The notes beneath the pieces were generated by a model that saw only the letters and a list, made by a program, of their open reading frames with translations, was not told the DNA's origin and did no database searches. DNA of 9,180 nt from Flavobacteriales bacterium UBA5692 (lineage in GTDB: Bacteria > Bacteroidota > Bacteroidia > Flavobacteriales_D > Sanyastnellaceae): NCBI GenBank assembly GCA_002420235.1, contig DIHQ01000145.1, positions 1 to 9,180 of the forward strand. The letters run 5' to 3'. The first letter of the stretch is position 1. Every line of letters begins with the position of its first letter. The position numbers and the translations under genes were made by a program. Positions 6,045 to 9,180 of the stretch are shown piece by piece.

Positions 6045-7676
6045 CTAGGCAGAGACTGGAGCTGCTTGACGCATGGCCGTATTTGCCTCATGCTCAAACT
6101 GTTCAAAATTTGAGTTGAAGAGGTTTGCCAATTTTGAAACTGCCACATAAAAGGCTTCTTTATCCTCCCACGCCTTTGCCGGTATGAGTAAATTCTCTGG
6201 CACATCCTTGCACGTTATCGGTGAATGCAATCCAAATACTGGGTCTCGGTGCATCGCAGCATCATCTAGCTCACCACTCATAGCAGCGCGAATCATCGCG
6301 CGAGTATGCTTCAATTTCATCCGCGTCCCGATACCGTATCCCCCGCCAGTCCAACCGGTATTGACAAGCCATATGCGAACACCGTGTTGCTCTATCTTTT
6401 CCGCAAGCATTTTGGCATAATCGGTTGGAGGTAATGGCATGAAAGGTGCACCAAAACAAGCTGAGAAAGTCGCCTGAGGTTCTGTCACTCCGACTTCGGT
6501 ACCGGCAACTTTTGCTGTGTAACCTGAAAGGAAATGGTACATAGCCTGTCCTGAATCGAGTCGGCTAATCGGCGGTAATACTCCAAATGCGTCGCAGGTT
6601 AAGAAAAATATGTCCTTGGGGTGTGCTCCAGTTCCATCATTAGATGACCCGGAAATGTGTGTGATGGGGTAAGACACTCGGGTGTTTTCTGTCACCGAAG
6701 AGTCCGAGTAATCTGGTGTTACCCCGTCTTGCTGAAAACCGACATTTTCCAACATGGCACCAAACTTAATGGCGTTGTAAATCTGAGGTTCGCGCTCAGC
6801 GTCCAAATTGATGGTTTTAGCATAGCATCCGCCTTCCATGTTGAAAACGCCGTTTTGTCCCCAACCGTGCTCGTCATCTCCAATAAGCTTGCGATTGACA
6901 TCACTGGAGAGCGTAGTCTTTCCAGTCCCAGAGAGTCCAAAAAAAACAGCCGTATCGCCCGCTTCACTCACGTTGCAAGAGCAGTGCATTGGAAAAACCT
7001 TATGTAAGGTGGGCAGGACAAAATTCATAACAGAAAACATGCCTTTCTTGATTTCGCCGGTGTAGGCAGACCCCGCAATGAGAATCAATTTCTTCGAGAA
7101 ATTTACCGCTGTAACGTTGCCCTGCCGGCAACCGTGAACATCAGGCTTTGCATTGTACGAAGGAGCACAAATAATCGTCCACTCAGGTGAAGGGACTAGA
7201 ACATCCTCTTCATCCAAACGAATGAACATATTGGAAACAAATAAATTTGCCCATGCTTTTTCGGTGATGACGCGTGTCTTTATTTGCGAGGTTGTATCCG
7301 CTCCAACGGCCGCGTCACGAACGAAGACACTCCGGCCTTTCAGGTGATGCGCGATATCCTCATGCAGTCGGTCAAAACATTTTTCATCCATGGGCTGGTT
7401 GATTTCGCCCCAATCCACAGCGTCAACAGTGAGGTTATCCTTAACTAGAAAACGGTCTTTAGGTGAACGACCAGTGAAAGCACCAGTTGTAACTGCAAGC
7501 GCTCCTGCGTTCGTGAGCACGCCTTCGCCACGGAGGAGGGTTTGCAGAATAAGTTTTGCGGGAGGGAGGTTCCAGTGGGCGCGTGCCACTCCTCCGAGTT
7601 TGACGGCATCTAAAGATGCGTCGATTGGGGTGTTTCCAACGTGTTTCATGAGAGAATTGATCATTGCATTTCTCAT
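6045..7676 (-). CDS. pckA: Phosphoenolpyruvate carboxykinase (ATP)
   Basis: The 543-residue protein is close to the 540 of E. coli PckA. The enzyme catalyses ATP-dependent decarboxylation of oxaloacetate to phosphoenolpyruvate, the entry step of gluconeogenesis in the cytosol. Many anaerobes run it in the carboxylating direction. Motifs in order are TGRSPKDRF, MFIR, GSAYTGEIKKGMF, the P-loop FGLSGTGKTTLS with Lys253, the metal-binding DDEHGW with Asp267/268, the strand KTINLD, NTRVSYP, HPKDIFFLTCDAFGVLPP, and WTGGGYGIGTRM. All are intact. I use ATG 7676 because TAAATTTC lies 11 bases upstream; Met5 (7664) and Met10 are weaker alternatives. The gene lies 20 bases after the DUF423 gene and 29 bases before rsmE on the same strand. 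These could form one transcript or, as the promoter-like elements suggest, be started separately. Confidence 0.97.
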   Translation of the reverse strand: MRNAMINSLMKHVGNTPIDASLDAVKLGGVARAHWNLPPAKLILQTLLRGEGVLTNAGALAVTTGAFTGRSPKDRFLVKDNLTVDAVDWGEINQPMDEKCFDRLHEDIAHHLKGRSVFVRDAAVGADTTSQIKTRVITEKAWANLFVSNMFIRLDEEDVLVPSPEWTIICAPSYNAKPDVHGCRQGNVTAVNFSKKLILIAGSAYTGEIKKGMFSVMNFVLPTLHKVFPMHCSCNVSEAGDTAVFFGLSGTGKTTLSSDVNRKLIGDDEHGWGQNGVFNMEGGCYAKTINLDAEREPQIYNAIKFGAMLENVGFQQDGVTPDYSDSSVTENTRVSYPITHISGSSNDGTGAHPKDIFFLTCDAFGVLPPISRLDSGQAMYHFLSGYTAKVAGTEVGVTEPQATFSACFGAPFMPLPPTDYAKMLAEKIEQHGVRIWLVNTGWTGGGYGIGTRMKLKHTRAMIRAAMSGELDDAAMHRDPVFGLHSPITCKDVPENLLIPAKAWEDKEAFYVAVSKLANLFNSNFEQFEHEANTAMRQAAPVSA

Positions 7677-7679
7677 TGC

Positions 7680-7687
7680 GAAATTTA
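7680..7687 (-). promoter_or_regulatory. Putative -7 promoter element (TAAATTTC) for pckA
   Basis: On the minus strand TAAATTTC matches five of the six fixed bases of TAnnTTTG. It is followed by GCA and the ATG at 7676, so its first T is 11 bases before the start codon. It lies in the 20-base gap after the DUF423 gene. No clear -33 TTG is visible. Its position supports ATG 7676 over the internal Met codons. Confidence 0.38.
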
Positions 7688-7696
7688 GATTAATTG

Positions 7697-8107
7697 TTAT
7701 GCGGGTGAGGGCTTCTGATTTAGAATAAATTCAAAAACAAATGTGAACCAACTTAATGTCATTAGAATACCACCAAATGGGGCGGCCCACCCGATCCGGT
7801 TTAACAATACTGACTCCGGCGAAATACTCTCCGCACCAATGGTGACGGAAAAAAGCAAGGTGCCGACAACCAACATTCTCTCGGCCCACATTCGTCCTGA
7901 CATGCCATGGCTCAAGACGCGCACAGCGACCATTAGGACAAGCCCTAGCCCCATGAATCGAAAGTAATCCACCGCAGTTCCCCATCGCATTTGAAGTTCT
8001 GAATTCGCCAAACCGTGCTTACCATAAGCCGCGAACAGTACTGAAGACCCAACACATAACAATCCCCAGGCAACCCATAGGCTCTGTTCACGGTTCAATG
8101 ATTGCAT
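7697..8107 (-). CDS. DUF423 family small integral membrane protein
   Basis: The 136-residue protein has about four hydrophobic segments (roughly 11-29, 50-66, 78-94, 108-128), as is usual for the DUF423 family (YgdD-like and TMEM256-like inner-membrane proteins). Family marks are AAYGKHGL (26-33) in place of the common GAFGAHGL, RWGTAVDYFRF (41-51), LLFSVTIG (84-91, matching the usual LFSGSLY block), and APFGGILMTLSW (109-120, matching the usual TPIGGVLLILGW). The biochemical function is unknown. ATG 8107 is preferred over an in-frame TTG at 8113, which adds only two residues and would overlap the promoter-like TAATTTTG. The gene is the first of three minus-strand genes and faces the divergent FG-GAP gene across 81 bases. 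The unusual Lys in the GKHGL block suggests a divergent member. Confidence 0.82.
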   Translation of the reverse strand: MQSLNREQSLWVAWGLLCVGSSVLFAAYGKHGLANSELQMRWGTAVDYFRFMGLGLVLMVAVRVLSHGMSGRMWAERMLVVGTLLFSVTIGAESISPESVLLNRIGWAAPFGGILMTLSWFTFVFEFILNQKPSPA

Positions 8108-8110
8108 GCG

Positions 8111-8118
8111 CAAAATTA
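8111..8118 (-). promoter_or_regulatory. Putative -7 promoter element (TAATTTTG) for the DUF423 gene
   Basis: On the minus strand TAATTTTG is a full match to TAnnTTTG. CGC follows and then ATG at 8107, placing the first T 11 bases before the start codon. It lies in the divergent intergenic region. No TTTG or TTG is present at the expected -33 distance. A leaderless transcript would be expected if this is used. Confidence 0.45.
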
Positions 8119-8139
8119 TTTCTGCTCCGCATTGTCACA

Positions 8140-8154
8140 CCCTACTTGGTAGGG
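8140..8154. repeat. Inverted repeat CCCTAC-TTG-GTAGGG in the divergent intergenic region
   Basis: This is a perfect 6-base inverted repeat with a 3-base spacer, located midway between the DUF423 and FG-GAP start codons. It lies about 33 bases upstream of the first and 35 upstream of the second, overlapping where -33 contacts would fall for the DUF423 promoter. It could be an operator for a dimeric regulator or a chance palindrome. It is not followed by a T-tract, so an intrinsic terminator is unlikely. Confidence 0.4.
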
Positions 8155-8176
8155 ATGAATAATCAACAAATTCAGA

Positions 8177-8184
8177 TAACTTGC
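8177..8184 (+). promoter_or_regulatory. Putative -7 promoter element (TAACTTGC) for the FG-GAP gene
   Basis: TAACTTGC begins 12 bases before ATG 8189 and shares its first seven bases, at identical spacing, with the element before the PaaG-like gene. It matches TAnnTT but not the final TG of the -7 consensus. The nearest upstream TTG (8146-8148) is 28 bases away, too far for a normal -33 element, so this is a weak promoter prediction taken alone. Confidence 0.35.
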
Positions 8185-8188
8185 CCAC

Positions 8189-9180
8189 ATGAAGTCAAAC
8201 CTACTCTACCTTCCTTTCCTCGCTGCTGCTTTTTACAGCATTCATGGAGCATGCCAAGCCCCATGGAGTTGGAACCTGACAGATGGACCCGTTGTGATCG
8301 TTGGGGAAACTGCTATACCCCATCCTTTCACAGGAGGATTGAGTGCTCCTCAATGGTCTGAAATCGATGTGGATTGGGATGGCGATATGGATTTATTTGC
8401 ATTCGATCGGGATGGGGGCCGTATTTTAGTTTTTGAGAATACCGATGCCGGTAACTGGAAAGAGCGTTCGGACTGGAGCCAAGGGTGGCCGGCGCTGAAA
8501 CACTGGGTCCTGCTACGTGACTTTGATTGTGATGGATTACCCGATCTGTTTACCGGTTATCAAAACAGCGTACACGTATACCGCAACACCAGTGTCACTC
8601 CTGGAGTTCCAACGTTTGAGGCTTATGCATTGCCACTAATGGCTAGCTGGGATTTCGGAACTGGAGCCCAAGAATTGCCAATAGTATGTTTAACCATCGA
8701 TAAGCCGGCCATTTTCGATGTTGATAATGACGGTGACCTCGACTTCATTTCCTTCACCGAAACCAGCACTACTATGTATCGGTTTTCCGGACAATCAGCT
8801 TGCGGCTTGGATTTGATTTGCACCAACCGCTGCTATGGAATGGTTTCTGAAGGTTCTGAAGACAATACTTTATTTATTGGTGAAGAACACAGCTGCAGCT
8901 TCAATGTGATCGAACCAGAAAGCCGACCAGCGCCCATCAAAGAGGCTGTCATGGAGCGCGACGGCGTTCATGCAGGAGGGGCGATTACCGCACTGCAATT
9001 GGATGGGGATAATTTTCACGACTTGCTCATTTCCGACGTCACCTATCCCACAATGAGCGGGCTGATGTTAGAAAATGCAAACGATGGCCAGGACAGCACT
9101 GCGTGGGTAGATATGGGGTTCCCGTCACTTGTTCCGCACGAAGGTGAAGCCGACAGTATCGTCCTCCAGCGGTTCCCAGC
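8189..9180 (+). CDS. Secreted FG-GAP/VCBS-repeat protein, 3' truncated
   Basis: The frame is open from ATG 8189 to the window edge: 330 complete codons with no stop. An in-frame TAA at 8177 means this is the first possible ATG. Residues 1-24 form a Sec signal peptide (LLYLPFLAAAFYSIHGACQA). At least four Asp-rich loops of the FG-GAP/VCBS integrin-like propeller type follow: DVDWDGDMDLF (60-70), DFDCDGLPDLF (111-121), DVDNDGDLDFI (177-187) and LDGDNFHDLL (271-280). Each normally binds Ca2+ between blade strands. A Cys-rich insert (Cys205, 211, 215, 236) lies between the third and fourth loops. Such proteins in Bacteroidota usually end in a T9SS sorting domain, but the C-terminus is outside the window. 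The function is unknown; a surface adhesion or binding role is only inferred from the fold. It diverges from the DUF423 gene. Confidence 0.85.
   Translation, partial: MKSNLLYLPFLAAAFYSIHGACQAPWSWNLTDGPVVIVGETAIPHPFTGGLSAPQWSEIDVDWDGDMDLFAFDRDGGRILVFENTDAGNWKERSDWSQGWPALKHWVLLRDFDCDGLPDLFTGYQNSVHVYRNTSVTPGVPTFEAYALPLMASWDFGTGAQELPIVCLTIDKPAIFDVDNDGDLDFISFTETSTTMYRFSGQSACGLDLICTNRCYGMVSEGSEDNTLFIGEEHSCSFNVIEPESRPAPIKEAVMERDGVHAGGAITALQLDGDNFHDLLISDVTYPTMSGLMLENANDGQDSTAWVDMGFPSLVPHEGEADSIVLQRFP

Noticed and set aside
8108..8113. TTG start at 8113 for the DUF423 gene
   Set aside because: TTG is rare, the extension is two residues, and it would fall inside the TAATTTTG element; ATG 8107 is adequate.

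Overview
The window is a gene-dense stretch of a Bacteroidota chromosome, probably from a Flavobacteriales-like lineage. Three things point there. Two proteins carry C-terminal type IX secretion (T9SS) type A sorting domains. No gene has a convincing Shine-Dalgarno site at normal spacing. TAnnTTTG-like elements, the Bacteroidota -7 promoter box, sit next to several start codons. The genus cannot be named from this sequence. I see no RNA gene, mobile element, CRISPR array or phage module. No gap over 300 bases lacks a gene; the longest intergenic stretch is the 81-base divergent region at 8108-8188.

Left half (plus strand, 2-5311). This is a compact, apparently co-transcribed run. It starts with the C-terminal part of an adenosine deaminase (5' end outside the window). 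Two tandem secreted arylsulfotransferase-like beta-propeller proteins follow, then a PaaG-type crotonase-fold isomerase, then a small DUF551 protein. Three of the four junctions are 4-base ATGA overlaps (652-655, 2343-2346, 5030-5033), which implies translational coupling. The only non-overlapping junction, before the PaaG-like gene, carries its own promoter-like element.

Right half (minus strand, 8107 down to 5308). A DUF423 membrane protein, ATP-dependent phosphoenolpyruvate carboxykinase (pckA) and 16S rRNA m3U1498 methyltransferase (rsmE) follow one another with gaps of 20 and 29 bases. rsmE converges on the DUF551 gene, and the two overlap by 4 bases at their stop codons. A further plus-strand gene diverges at 8189 and runs off the right edge. 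It encodes a secreted FG-GAP/VCBS-repeat protein with at least four Asp-rich calcium-type loops.

Functionally, housekeeping metabolism (purine salvage, gluconeogenesis, ribosome modification) is interleaved with T9SS-exported surface proteins. I see no single pathway uniting them. The two observations most worth checking are these. (1) All five genes that do not start by ATGA overlap have TAnnTT exactly 11 or 12 bases before the ATG, the spacing expected if transcription starts on the A of the start codon (leaderless mRNA). (2) The second arylsulfotransferase paralogue has Pro where the conserved catalytic Arg should be, while the first paralogue keeps the whole His/His/Arg/His set.
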